The translations under genes and the position numbers were made by a program. The notes beneath the pieces were generated by a model. It worked only from the letters and a program-made list of their open reading frames with translations. It made no database searches and was not told where the DNA came from. A DNA stretch of 64,000 nucleotides from Herbaspirillum sp. LeCh32-8 (lineage in GTDB: Bacteria > Pseudomonadota > Gammaproteobacteria > Burkholderiales > Burkholderiaceae_D), in the NCBI RefSeq assembly GCF_017814915.1, contig NZ_JAGIPZ010000004.1, forward strand, positions 62,001 to 126,000. The letters are read 5' to 3'. This document shows positions 1 through 8,627 of the stretch, piece after piece. Every line of letters begins with the position of its first letter. The first letter of the stretch is position 1.

Positions 1-1041
1 GTCGCGCACCACATCGGCCGGAAGACGCGGTCGATGCGAGTTCTCACCGATGGAAACGGAGAAATAGCGCACTTCCTGCTGCACCCATTGCAGCACGGCT
101 ATCGCTTTTTGCTCCGCCGTGGGCAGCCGGCTCCATCCGTCGACCAAGGGCTGCATAGCCGGGGGAACCTGCACCGGCGGGAACAGGCTGCTGGCCCAGC
201 GTGCCACACTGTTCCAGCTTTCATGGCCGCTGAACTGCAACTGGCGGTAGGCGATGAAATCAGGCGGGATCCAGTTGTCGCCGTCCGGCGCCGTATAGCC
301 GCGCTGGGAGAATTTCAGTTTGCGCCAGCCGCCGCTTTCCGTGGCCACCGGACGAATCTCGCTGCCGCCCGCATCGCCCAGCATCTTCCAGTCGACTCTC
401 TGCTGCGCGGGGTGATTGAGCACAACGCTGCGCAGCTCCACCGGCCAAGGACTGTCCCAGCCGGCATCCTGCGCGTAGACGCCGGCGAAGACCGGGTTGG
501 CGCCGTCGATGGAGTAGGTGTATTGCAGCGTGTCGCCCACACGCAGGTCGGTCACCAGCAGCACGGCATTGACGCTGCCGCTGTAGACGCCCTGCTCCAT
601 CCCAAGCTCGCGCTGCAGGAAACGCACCTGCACGCTGGTGGTCTGATCCAGCACTTCCTTGCCGCGCAAAATCCGCAGGCTGTGCAAGTGCAGCTTCTGG
701 TATTGCGGCACGAAATCGATCGCCAGCTGGCCGGCCCGCGCCACCTCGGTACTCTCGTTGATCTGTTCCGCACGGTTGACGTAGTAAGTCGGCGCATCGC
801 CGGCGCGGAACTGGGTATCCCACAGGCGCAACACCAGCGGATCCTTGCGGGAAGTCGCGGGAATATCCATGTGCTCGACCCAGGCGGGCACCTTGTCGCC
901 CCGGGAAAATGACTCGGCCGCCACCTGGATTTCCCGCACCGGGATATCGGGAGAAGAGACCGTCGTTTCCTGCGCCTGCACGGCCATGAAGAGACAACAC
1001 GAGAACAAGGCAGCAGCTGCCTTTGCCAGCAAAGACCCCAT
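1..1041 (-). CDS. DUF3857/transglutaminase-like exported protein (3' part cut by window edge)
   Basis: The 347 visible codons run off the left edge with no stop. The ATG at 1041 follows a GGGGA ribosome site. Residues 1-23 form a signal peptide (SCCLFMAVQA then QE), so the protein is exported. The stretch with RGDKVPAWVEHMDIP and later YYVNRAEQINE fits the DUF3857 domain. The end of the visible part (AIAVLQWVQQEVRYFSVSIG) is the start of a transglutaminase-like domain. Both are commonly fused in proteobacterial envelope proteins of unknown function. It lies 110 bp downstream of waaA on the same strand and could share its transcript. The exact role is unknown. Confidence 0.75.
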   Translation of the reverse strand, partial: MGSLLAKAAAALFSCCLFMAVQAQETTVSSPDIPVREIQVAAESFSRGDKVPAWVEHMDIPATSRKDPLVLRLWDTQFRAGDAPTYYVNRAEQINESTEVARAGQLAIDFVPQYQKLHLHSLRILRGKEVLDQTTSVQVRFLQRELGMEQGVYSGSVNAVLLVTDLRVGDTLQYTYSIDGANPVFAGVYAQDAGWDSPWPVELRSVVLNHPAQQRVDWKMLGDAGGSEIRPVATESGGWRKLKFSQRGYTAPDGDNWIPPDFIAYRQLQFSGHESWNSVARWASSLFPPVQVPPAMQPLVDGWSRLPTAEQKAIAVLQWVQQEVRYFSVSIGENSHRPRLPADVVRD

Positions 1042-1151
1042 TGAATTTCCCCAGCGTTCGTTATGTGCGGAGCGATAATCGCCCGCAATCTGATCTTGTG
1101 GTGAAGCCGCGCCATTGTACGACGCGCCGCGCATGTCGGAGGAAACGCCGC

Positions 1152-2438
1152 TCAAGCCGGCGAGGGGCGGCCGGAAAGCAAAGGGTGCAACAGCGCCAGA
1201 GTACGCCCTGACGCGCCCCGGTGCCGATACGCAAAATCGTGGGCGGCGTCGGCCATGCGCTGCGCGTCGGCGGCGTGCGCCAGCAGGGCCGTCCATGCGC
1301 GCATCAGTTCAGCGGAGTCGGCCACGCGCGCGGCGGCGCCTTCCGCCACCGCATCCTGAGTGATGGTCTGAAAATTGAAAGTGTGAGGACCAACCAGCAC
1401 CGGCTTGCCCAGCGCAAACGCCTCGATCAGGTTCTGCCCGCCCAGCGGCAGCAGGCTGCCGCCGATGAAGGCGGCGTCGCATAGGGCATAGTAGGCGAAC
1501 ATCTCGCCCATCGAGTCCCCCAGCACGACATCGACGCCGTCGGCGTCAAACGCGTCCTGCATCCCGGAACGACGACGCAGCGTCAAGCCCTGCGCGCGCA
1601 CCATCTCGGCCACTTCGTCAAACCGCTGCGGGTGGCGCGGCACGATCACCGTCAGCCAATCCACCTTGCCGAGCTTGCCCAGCGCGTCGAGGATCAGTTG
1701 CTCCTCGCCTTCGCGCGTGCTGGCGCACAGCAGCACCTTGCGTTCGCCGAGCGCGCGCTTCCACGCGAGTCCGCGCTCGACCATCTCGGTCGGAGGCTGC
1801 ACGTCGAACTTCAAACTGCCGGTCACCTCCACATGGCGTGCGCCGAAGTCGCGCAGGCGCGCGGCGTCCGCGTCGGACTGGGCGCCGACGACGTCGATCG
1901 CCTCGGCCGCCGGGCGCAGCAGCGATGCAAACCGCTTGCCCCGGCGCAGCGAGCGTGCCGACAGGCGGGCGTTGGCCAGTATCACCGGCACGCCGTGGCG
2001 CTTGCACTGCGCCACCAGATTCGGCCAGACCTCGGTCTCCATCAGGATGCAGGCCACCGGACGGAAATGCCGCAGGAAGCGCGCGCACATGAAACCGGTG
2101 TCGTACGGCAGGAAGCTCTGCAGCACGCGCGCGCCGTGCTTGCCGAACACCTGCGCGCCGGTGGCGCGGCCGGTGGCGGTCATGCAGGTCAGGAGGATGG
2201 CGTGGCCGGGATAGTCGCGCAGCAGCGCGTCGATGAGCGGTTCGGCCGCGCGCGTCTCTCCCACCGAGACGGAGTGTACCCAAATGAAGCGCGCGTGCGG
2301 ATCCGGCAGCGGCGGATAGAAACCCAGGCGCTCGCCGATATGCTGCCGGTAGCCCGGTTCTTTTTGTCCGCGGCGCCACAGGCGGAACAGGACCAGCGGC
2401 ATGCCGATCCACCACAATGCGGAGTACAGCAGGCGCAT
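1152..2438 (-). CDS. waaA: 3-deoxy-D-manno-octulosonic acid (Kdo) transferase
   Basis: WaaA is the membrane-associated GT30 enzyme that adds Kdo from CMP-Kdo to lipid IVA. The 428-residue length is typical. The N-terminus (MRLLYSALWWIGMPL) is a membrane anchor. SVSVGE at about residues 56-61 holds the catalytic Glu. C-terminal motifs GGSLLPLGGQNLIEA and VLVGPHTFNF match the donor-binding half of the family. An upstream in-frame extension exists, but the ATG at 2438 overlaps the kdoO stop as TGATG and gives the canonical N-terminus, so it was chosen. Translational coupling to kdoO is likely. Confidence 0.95.
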   Translation of the reverse strand: MRLLYSALWWIGMPLVLFRLWRRGQKEPGYRQHIGERLGFYPPLPDPHARFIWVHSVSVGETRAAEPLIDALLRDYPGHAILLTCMTATGRATGAQVFGKHGARVLQSFLPYDTGFMCARFLRHFRPVACILMETEVWPNLVAQCKRHGVPVILANARLSARSLRRGKRFASLLRPAAEAIDVVGAQSDADAARLRDFGARHVEVTGSLKFDVQPPTEMVERGLAWKRALGERKVLLCASTREGEEQLILDALGKLGKVDWLTVIVPRHPQRFDEVAEMVRAQGLTLRRRSGMQDAFDADGVDVVLGDSMGEMFAYYALCDAAFIGGSLLPLGGQNLIEAFALGKPVLVGPHTFNFQTITQDAVAEGAAARVADSAELMRAWTALLAHAADAQRMADAAHDFAYRHRGASGRTLALLHPLLSGRPSPA

Positions 2439-3307
2439 CAGACGAGCGGGTGGCCGACCAGGCGGGTCAGGATGGCCAGCGGGCTGGCCTGTTGGTCGTA
2501 TTGCTTGTCCGCCGGCAGATGCAGGGTCTGCTCCAGCATGTACTGGCCGGACATCACCGCGTGCGATGCCTGGTCGGAGAAGCACACCCACACCGAGCCG
2601 GCGGCGAACGGCATGGTGACCTGGCTGGCGTCTTGCTGATATTGCATGTCGCCCTTCATGCCGTCATGCAGCTGCAGCATCAGGTGGTCGTATTCGCTGC
2701 GCAGGGACTTGGTCACATGCAGCGCCTTGAGCGCGCTGGCTTGCCAGCGCACATACGGCTTGGCGCGCGGCAGGAAGCGCCGGGCCACGGTCTCGAACGG
2801 CTCGCCCACGCGCCACACGCGCGGCACGCCGTCGGGGTTGACGTTGGTGAACACGCGCAGGATGCGCTCGCCATAGTTGGGACGCGACGGGAATGCATCG
2901 ACGTGCATGCGGCGGTCGTCAGCGCGCCAGGACTGGCTGCGCGTCTCAACCTGCATCGGACGATAGCTGGTCGGCGCCACGCGCAGTGCGTCGCCGTACT
3001 TGGGGAACAGGGAATGCACCAACGACAGCGCCTGCCCGCGGAAACGGCCGATCATCGCGGCCAGGGCCAGCTGCTGCTCGGTATCGCCGGCGGCGCCCTT
3101 GATGTGGCCGCGCGCGTCCAGGCTGATGTTGCGCGACTTGGGGTCGCGCACGGCCGGATCGAGCAGCTTGCGCTCGGACTCCATCAGGTCGAAGCCCAGG
3201 CGCGGAAAATACAGCACCTTGCCGGCTTCGAGCCCGGCGATCCATTCGTGGTTGGGGTTGTCGACCTGCCAGTCGGTCAGGCCGATCTCAATGATTTGCG
3301 ATTCCAT
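2438..3307 (-). CDS. kdoO: Kdo hydroxylase (Fe(II)/2-oxoglutarate-type dioxygenase)
   Basis: The 289-residue protein matches the KdoO family, which hydroxylates C3 of Kdo in lipid A-Kdo2 to give Ko (D-glycero-D-talo-oct-2-ulosonic acid), as known in Burkholderia and Yersinia. The metal-binding pair appears as H135-x-D137 in RRMHVDAFPSRP. A distal His lies in SDQASHAVMSGQ, and FTNVNPDGVPRVWRVGEPF is a family block. The start is set at the ATG at 3307 (MESQIIEIGLTDW); the in-frame codons upstream look non-coding. The gene overlaps waaA by one base, which fits sequential action on the same acceptor. Confidence 0.88.
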   Translation of the reverse strand: MESQIIEIGLTDWQVDNPNHEWIAGLEAGKVLYFPRLGFDLMESERKLLDPAVRDPKSRNISLDARGHIKGAAGDTEQQLALAAMIGRFRGQALSLVHSLFPKYGDALRVAPTSYRPMQVETRSQSWRADDRRMHVDAFPSRPNYGERILRVFTNVNPDGVPRVWRVGEPFETVARRFLPRAKPYVRWQASALKALHVTKSLRSEYDHLMLQLHDGMKGDMQYQQDASQVTMPFAAGSVWVCFSDQASHAVMSGQYMLEQTLHLPADKQYDQQASPLAILTRLVGHPLV

Positions 3308-3463
3308 GGCGACATTATGCCCGCAAGCGCCGGGGCCGTGTACCCGCGCGGCTCTGTAAAAAAGCGTCAAAACGCCCGCCGCAGGCGGCTGGACGGCCAT
3401 CGCCGCCAGTTTCGAAAAGGAGTTTGAGCTGCCTCAACGCATGCGCCCGGCAACAATTTCTTA

Positions 3464-4441
3464 TCAGGACAGCAAGCCGTCCACGGCCGCCAGCACGTCC
3501 TCACCGCGCGGCGGCCGGCCTTCGTCGCCGAGATTGACGATGCTGGGCGACCAATTGCCCTCGGTCTTCCAGCGCGGAGAGTCGCAATACAACTCCACCG
3601 TCGGCTTGCAATAGGCGGCGGCGATATGGGTCAGGCCGGTATCCAGGCCCACCACCAGGCGCGCCTGCTGCACCAGGGCAACCGCCTCCATCAGCGGCAA
3701 CGCCGGCAGCACCAAGGCGCCGGGGATGCCGGCTGCCAGCGCCTGCGCGGCTTGCTGCTCCTTCTGGCTGCCCCACGGCAGCAGCACCGGCAACCCGCGC
3801 CCGGACAAGGCGCGCCCCAGCGCGATCCAGTCCGCCTGCGGCCATTGCTTGGCGTCGCGCGCGGTGCCGTGGAAGAACACCGCGTAAGGCTGCTCCGGCA
3901 TCCAGGGCAGGCGTTGCGGCTCGGGCGAGCGCAAGGCGAAGTCGGCCGCGCCGTCAGGCCGGTAACCCATGGCATCGGCCGCCACCAGGCGCGCGCGCAT
4001 CACCGCGTGGGTGTGCAGGTCGACCTTGATGCTCTGGTCATGGAAGATGCGGGAAATCGGTTCATAGCCCGAGCCCTCCGTCGCATTGGCCAGGCCGACG
4101 CGACGACCGCCCGGGGCCAGGCGCGCCATGCGCATGACCACGCTGGTCTTGGTCAGGCCCTGGGTGTCGAACACCAGGTCGTAGGGCTCGGCGCGCAACT
4201 GGCGCCAGAAGGCCGCCATCTCGGCGCGGGTGGCGGCCGAGAACAGGCTCTTGCGCCAGCGCCGCAGCGCGATGGGGATGATGTTGCGGATGTGGGGGTT
4301 GAGCCGGACCAGGCTCGTGTATGCCTCCTCCACCACCCAGTCGATCTGGGCGTCGGGGAAGTGGCGGCGGATGTCGGCCACCATCGGCATGTTATGGACG
4401 ACGTCTCCCAGCGAGGAGACGCGGACGATCAGGATCTTCAA
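3464..4441 (-). CDS. waaC: Lipopolysaccharide heptosyltransferase I
   Basis: WaaC is a GT9 enzyme that transfers the first L-glycero-D-manno-heptose to Kdo at the inner membrane. The N-terminus (KILIVRVSSLGDVVHNMP) and the C-terminal VVGLDTGLTHIAAAYCKPTV are diagnostic heptosyltransferase motifs, and 325 residues is the expected length. The first codon is TTG; no ATG or GTG lies upstream in frame before the hairpin at 4444-4475. That hairpin is followed by TTTTG, whose last three bases are the start codon, so initiation may be structure-controlled. The gene sits between manB and kdoO on the same strand. Confidence 0.94.
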   Translation of the reverse strand: MKILIVRVSSLGDVVHNMPMVADIRRHFPDAQIDWVVEEAYTSLVRLNPHIRNIIPIALRRWRKSLFSAATRAEMAAFWRQLRAEPYDLVFDTQGLTKTSVVMRMARLAPGGRRVGLANATEGSGYEPISRIFHDQSIKVDLHTHAVMRARLVAADAMGYRPDGAADFALRSPEPQRLPWMPEQPYAVFFHGTARDAKQWPQADWIALGRALSGRGLPVLLPWGSQKEQQAAQALAAGIPGALVLPALPLMEAVALVQQARLVVGLDTGLTHIAAAYCKPTVELYCDSPRWKTEGNWSPSIVNLGDEGRPPRGEDVLAAVDGLLS

Positions 4442-4443
4442 AA

Positions 4444-4475
4444 CTGGCCCACTGGTTCTTTATTCTGTGGGCCAG
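4444..4475 (-). promoter_or_regulatory. Hairpin in the waaC leader, followed by a short U tract
   Basis: CTGGCCCAC (4444-4452) and GTGGGCCAG (4467-4475) are perfect 9-base inverted arms around a 14-base loop. Read on the minus strand, the hairpin ends directly at TTTTG, where TTG is the waaC start. It could be a weak intrinsic terminator after manB, or a structure that hides the waaC ribosome site. The arms are seen directly; the function is inferred. Confidence 0.5.
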
Positions 4476-4487
4476 CATCTTACCCCA

Positions 4488-5864
4488 TTAGAACGGCAAT
4501 GCCACATCCGGACGCGCGGCGAGAATCACCTTGCGGAACTCGCCCTGGATGCGTTCCAGCGCCTCGGGGGTCTCGGCCTCGAAGCGCAGCACCACCACCG
4601 GCGTGGTGTTGGACGAGCGCGCCAGGCCGAAGCCGTCAGCATACTCCACGCGCAAGCCGTCGATGGTGATGATGTCTTGCGCGCCGTCAAACTTCGCGTC
4701 GCTTTGCAGCTTGCCGATCAGCGCGAAGTTTTCGCCCTCTTGCAGCTTCAGCTGCAGCTCGGGCGTGCTGACCGACTGCGGCAGCGCGTTCAGCACCGCC
4801 GACGGATCGCTCTCGCGCGCCAGCAGTTCCAGCATGCGCACGCCGGCGTAGAGGCCGTCGTCGAAGCCGAACCAGCGATCCTTGAAGAAGATGTGACCGC
4901 TCATCTCGCCGCCCAGCGGCGCGCCGGTTTCACGCAGCTTGGCCTTGACCAGCGAATGCCCGGTCTTCCACATCAGCGGCTTGCCGCCGCGCGCGGCAAT
5001 CCACGGCGCCAGGTGGCGCGTGCATTTGACGTCGTATAGGATTTCCTTGCCCGGGTTGCGCGTGAGCACGTCGGCCGCAAACAGCATCAGCTGGCGATCC
5101 GGATAGATGATCTGGCCATCCTTGGTCACCAGGCCCAGGCGGTCGCCGTCGCCGTCAAAGGCCAGGCCCAGCTCGTTGTCGGTTTCCTGCAGGCAGCGGA
5201 TCAGGTCCTGCAGGTTTTCCGGGTGGGCCGGGTCGGGGTGGTGGTTGGGGAAATTGCCGTCGACCTCGCAGAACAGCTCGGTGACTTCACAACCCAGCGC
5301 GCGGTAGATCTCGCCGGCGAACGCGCCGGCCACGCCGTTGCCGCAGTCCACCGCAATCTTCAGCGGACGCGCCAGCTTGACGTCGCCGATCATGCGCTTG
5401 ATGTAAGCATCCTTGATGTCGTGCGTGGAATAAGCGCCCGCGCCCTTGGGGAAATCACCCTTGACGATGGCGTGGTAGAGCGCCTGGATGGTCTCACCGT
5501 GGATCGCCTCGCCGGCCAGCACCATCTTGAAGCCGTTGTAATCAGGCGGATTGTGGCTGCCGGTGACCATGATGCCGGACTGGGTGTCCAGCACATTGGT
5601 GCCAAAGTAGACCATTGGCGTAGCCACCATGCCCAGGTCGATCACGTCGATGCCGACCGACTGCAGGCCCTTGGCCAGTTCGGCCGCCAGCTCGGGACCG
5701 GAGAGACGTCCGTCGCGGCCGATGACGACCTTTTTTTGTCCTTTTGCCAATGCCGCGGCGCCGAAGGCCTGGCCGATCTGGTAGGCGACCTTGCCGTCCA
5801 GGGTTTTGTCGATGATGCCGCGGATGTCGTAGGCTTTGAAGATGGTCTGTGAAAGGAGGCTCAT
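4488..5864 (-). CDS. manB: Phosphomannomutase/phosphoglucomutase
   Basis: This 458-residue alpha-D-phosphohexomutase interconverts Man-6-P/Man-1-P and Glc-6-P/Glc-1-P in the cytoplasm. The phosphoserine loop TGSHNPP (Ser at about residue 103), the metal loop FDGDGDR (about 236-242) and the sugar-binding GGEMSGH are all intact. Man-1-P feeds GDP-mannose and so the fcl/gmd GDP-fucose branch; Glc-1-P feeds rfbF. No GDP-mannose pyrophosphorylase gene lies in the window, so that step must be encoded elsewhere. AlgC-type bifunctionality is likely from length and architecture. Confidence 0.93.
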   Translation of the reverse strand: MSLLSQTIFKAYDIRGIIDKTLDGKVAYQIGQAFGAAALAKGQKKVVIGRDGRLSGPELAAELAKGLQSVGIDVIDLGMVATPMVYFGTNVLDTQSGIMVTGSHNPPDYNGFKMVLAGEAIHGETIQALYHAIVKGDFPKGAGAYSTHDIKDAYIKRMIGDVKLARPLKIAVDCGNGVAGAFAGEIYRALGCEVTELFCEVDGNFPNHHPDPAHPENLQDLIRCLQETDNELGLAFDGDGDRLGLVTKDGQIIYPDRQLMLFAADVLTRNPGKEILYDVKCTRHLAPWIAARGGKPLMWKTGHSLVKAKLRETGAPLGGEMSGHIFFKDRWFGFDDGLYAGVRMLELLARESDPSAVLNALPQSVSTPELQLKLQEGENFALIGKLQSDAKFDGAQDIITIDGLRVEYADGFGLARSSNTTPVVVLRFEAETPEALERIQGEFRKVILAARPDVALPF

Positions 5865-5879
5865 GGCGGCTTCAGAAGT

Positions 5880-7874
5880 TTAAATGGAATTGGTTTTCAG
5901 CATCGGCTGCGCCGGCGCGTCCTCGACGGCGTCGCCATGGAGCAGGCGCGCGTTGTTGACCCAGTCGACAACTTCGCCGCTGGGGACGTAGCCCGACACC
6001 AGCTTGGTCAGCAGCAGGCGAATGGCATCCACGTCATTTTTCTCGACAATCCATTGCAACTGCTCGATATGCGTCTTGAGTTCCGCCCAGGGCAGGAAAT
6101 CCTCGTGCGCCTTCATGATTCGCGGATGCGCCGTCTGCTTTGCTGTTTCTCCGATCAGCAGTTCCTCATATAGTTTCTCTCCCGGACGCAAACCCATGAT
6201 CCGGATCTCGATGTCGCCATCCGGCGTAGCCTGATCGCGCACGCTGAGACCCGACAGCTGCACCATGCGGTTGGCCAGATCGATGATCTTGACCGGGCTG
6301 CCCATGTCGAGCAGGAACACGTCCCCACCCTCGGTCATCGCGCCGGCCTGGATCACCAGCTGCGCGGCTTCCGGGATGGTCATGAAGTAACGCGTGACCT
6401 CCGGATCTGTCAGCGTGATGGGCCCGCCGCTCTTGATCTGCTCGCGAAACAGCGGCACTACCGAGCCGGAGGAATCGAGCACGTTGCCAAAACGCACCAT
6501 GGAAAACCGCGTGCGCTCCTGCATGTCGGTGCAACCACGTGCGAACACCGGCGAGGGCGCGGCGGCCAGTGCCTGCAGCACCATCTCCGCCACACGCTTG
6601 GTCGCCCCCATGATGTTGGTCGGCCGTACCGCTTTGTCGGTGCTGACCAGGACGAAATCCCGGACTTCATATTCCAGCGCCGCCCGCGCCACGTTGAACG
6701 TACCGAATACATTGTTGCGGATACCTTCAGCCGGGTTGTGCTCCACCAGAGGAACATGCTTGTAGGCGGCGGCGTGGTAGATCGTCTGCGGCCGCCAGGT
6801 GCGGCAGATCTGGGCAATGCGGTCGTAGTCCTTGATGCTGCCGAGCAACGGAATCAGCTCGACGTTCTGGCTGCGCGACGCCATGGCGTCACTCAGATCG
6901 CGGTGAATGTCATACAGGCTGAACTCATTGTGATCCAGCAACAGCAAACAAGCCGGACCGGCGCTCAGGATCTGGCGGCACAGCTCGCTGCCGATGCTGC
7001 CCCCGGCGCCGGTGACCAGCACCACCTTGTCGGCGATGTTGCGACTGATCAGATACGGATTGGGCGGCACGGGATCGCGCCCCAGCAGGTCAAGGATATC
7101 CAGTTCATGGATGTCGGCCAGCATGACCTTCCCGCGCGCCAGATCGGTCAGGTCCGGCAAGGAGCTGACGTGAACATGGAACGGACGCAAGTTCTCCAGG
7201 ATTTCGTTGCGGCGCGTACGCGAGGTCGACGGCATGGCAAGCAGCACATCGGTCACGTCAAACAGACCAATCACCGACTCCGCTTCCGAGGCCGGATACA
7301 CTTTGAGCTGATTGATGAGCTTGCCGGCCATTTCCGGGTTGTCATCCAGAAAACCGATCACGGTGAACTGGCGTCGCTGCTGCAGCACGTCGGCGATCTG
7401 CGCCCCTGCTGCCCCCGCGCCATAGATCAACATGCGCGAATCACGCTGGTATTTGCGCTCACCGTCGGCGCGACTCAACCACAAGCGGGCAAAGGCACGG
7501 CTCCCACCCACCAGCGAAAACAGCAAGAGCGGCTGCAAAGCGCCGACTGAGCGCGGCACGCCCGGCAAGCCCATCCAGACCAGAAAACCGAAGAAGATGG
7601 CGCCATAGAGCGTCACCGCCTTGGCAATGGAAACCATGGCGGCAATCCCTGTGTAGCGGAAGACCGCGCGATACAGCCCGAAGCGCAGAAAGATCGGCAA
7701 CATCAGCAGCGGCGCGATCTGATAGACGTGCCACTGGTAGCCCTCGGGGAAATGCAGGATGTCCAGACGCAGGGAGAACGCAATCCAGGTCGACAACAGG
7801 CAAATCCCCACGTCGACGGCAATGGCGATGCCCTGCTTGGTCTTGCGCGGCAGGTGAATGATGGTACGTCGCAT
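5880..7874 (-). CDS. Membrane-bound nucleotide-sugar 4,6-dehydratase (WbpM/CapD/FlaA1-like)
   Basis: The 664-residue protein has about four N-terminal membrane segments (residues ~15-125). It then has a first Rossmann-like region (IYGAGAAGAQI, ~150) and an SDR dehydratase domain starting at VTGAGGSIGSE (~287). The catalytic region reads STDKAVRPTNIMGATKR, with the MxxxK arrangement of this family rather than YxxxK. Large members dehydrate UDP-GlcNAc to the 4-keto-6-deoxy sugar, the precursor of QuiNAc, FucNAc or bacillosamine. The gene is directly followed on its strand by manB and preceded by the initiating transferase, so it probably makes the first sugar of the O unit. Confidence 0.9.
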   Translation of the reverse strand: MRRTIIHLPRKTKQGIAIAVDVGICLLSTWIAFSLRLDILHFPEGYQWHVYQIAPLLMLPIFLRFGLYRAVFRYTGIAAMVSIAKAVTLYGAIFFGFLVWMGLPGVPRSVGALQPLLLFSLVGGSRAFARLWLSRADGERKYQRDSRMLIYGAGAAGAQIADVLQQRRQFTVIGFLDDNPEMAGKLINQLKVYPASEAESVIGLFDVTDVLLAMPSTSRTRRNEILENLRPFHVHVSSLPDLTDLARGKVMLADIHELDILDLLGRDPVPPNPYLISRNIADKVVLVTGAGGSIGSELCRQILSAGPACLLLLDHNEFSLYDIHRDLSDAMASRSQNVELIPLLGSIKDYDRIAQICRTWRPQTIYHAAAYKHVPLVEHNPAEGIRNNVFGTFNVARAALEYEVRDFVLVSTDKAVRPTNIMGATKRVAEMVLQALAAAPSPVFARGCTDMQERTRFSMVRFGNVLDSSGSVVPLFREQIKSGGPITLTDPEVTRYFMTIPEAAQLVIQAGAMTEGGDVFLLDMGSPVKIIDLANRMVQLSGLSVRDQATPDGDIEIRIMGLRPGEKLYEELLIGETAKQTAHPRIMKAHEDFLPWAELKTHIEQLQWIVEKNDVDAIRLLLTKLVSGYVPSGEVVDWVNNARLLHGDAVEDAPAQPMLKTNSI

Positions 7875-7883
7875 GTTTATCTA

Positions 7884-8450
7884 CTAGTGGGATACGCCTT
7901 TGCGCGACAGGACTTTGGCCGCCGTCTGCCAGATGATGTACAGGTCGAAGCCGAACGAGCGGCGCTGTAGGTATTCTTCGTCAAAACGCACTTTGACATC
8001 CAGCGGCAAGTCATCGCGGCCGTTGATCTGCGCCCACCCGGTCAGACCGGGAATGAGCCGGGAAACTCCCCGCTCGGCCCGCATCGACATCAGATCATAC
8101 TGGTTGAACAAGGCTGGCCGCGGGCCGACGAAGCTCATGTCGCCCTTGAGAATGCACCACAGCTGCGGCAACTCGTCGAGGCTGGTCTTGCGGAGAAAGC
8201 GCCCGATCGGCGTGAGATACGCATCGGGATCGGAAAGCAGGTGCGTGGCAACGGCCGGTGCATTGACTCGCATCGTGCGGAACTTGGGCATGTCGAACAG
8301 CACATCATCCTTGCCCACTCGCTTGGACCAATATATGGCCGGCCCCGACGATGTCATCCTGACGCACAGCCCGATAATCAAACAGGGAATGGAAAATACA
8401 ACCAAGGCGCCCAAAGCGCAGGTTATATCAAAGGCTCGCTTCATGCACAT
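7884..8450 (-). CDS. Initiating sugar (undecaprenyl-phosphate) phosphoglycosyltransferase
   Basis: This 188-residue protein is a short monotopic phosphoglycosyltransferase of the bacterial sugar transferase family. It has an N-terminal membrane helix (about residues 8-30), KFRTM, the RKTSLDELPQLW block with catalytic Asp-Glu, GDMSFVGPRP and PGLTGWAQINGRD. It would load a sugar phosphate onto undecaprenyl phosphate. The compact form is like PglC/WbpL-associated enzymes rather than WcaJ with its extra helices. A second ATG two codons downstream (MKRAFD) could equally be the start. It is the first gene of the leftward arm, with capD-like and manB downstream. Confidence 0.88.
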   Translation of the reverse strand: MCMKRAFDITCALGALVVFSIPCLIIGLCVRMTSSGPAIYWSKRVGKDDVLFDMPKFRTMRVNAPAVATHLLSDPDAYLTPIGRFLRKTSLDELPQLWCILKGDMSFVGPRPALFNQYDLMSMRAERGVSRLIPGLTGWAQINGRDDLPLDVKVRFDEEYLQRRSFGFDLYIIWQTAAKVLSRKGVSH

Positions 8451-8578
8451 AAGACCGAATTTTATAATGTAGGCGAAATTTTAAACGAGCCAGCCTCCCA
8501 GATATAGCGTCTTTGCGCCAGATGCAATAATTCCAACAATAAATAACTGCGCCAGCAGCCCCGCCCTGCGAGAACGAC

Positions 8579-8590
8579 TTATGGTACGAT
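8579..8590 (+). promoter_or_regulatory. Candidate extended -10 promoter for the rightward EPS/O-antigen operon
   Basis: TATGGTACGAT contains the extended -10 form TGnTACGAT, with TACGAT at 8585-8590, about 38 bases before the GTG at 8628. No good -35 box is visible, so the call is tentative. It sits in the AT-richer 177-bp gap between the two divergent arms of the locus. Confidence 0.3.
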
Positions 8591-8627
8591 AGCGGATTCG
8601 TTCATTGGTTGAACATAGTATTGCGCC

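Noticed and set aside
34-912. Plus-strand open frame of 292 codons
   Set aside because: It is antisense to the DUF3857 gene, whose signal peptide and domain motifs are clear; the plus-strand translation has shadow-type composition rich in His, Arg and Gln.
8463-8468. TATAAT on the plus strand upstream of the MarR gene
   Set aside because: The -35 position at 17-base spacing is TTCATG and the site is 160 bases from the gene, so it is weak evidence for a promoter.
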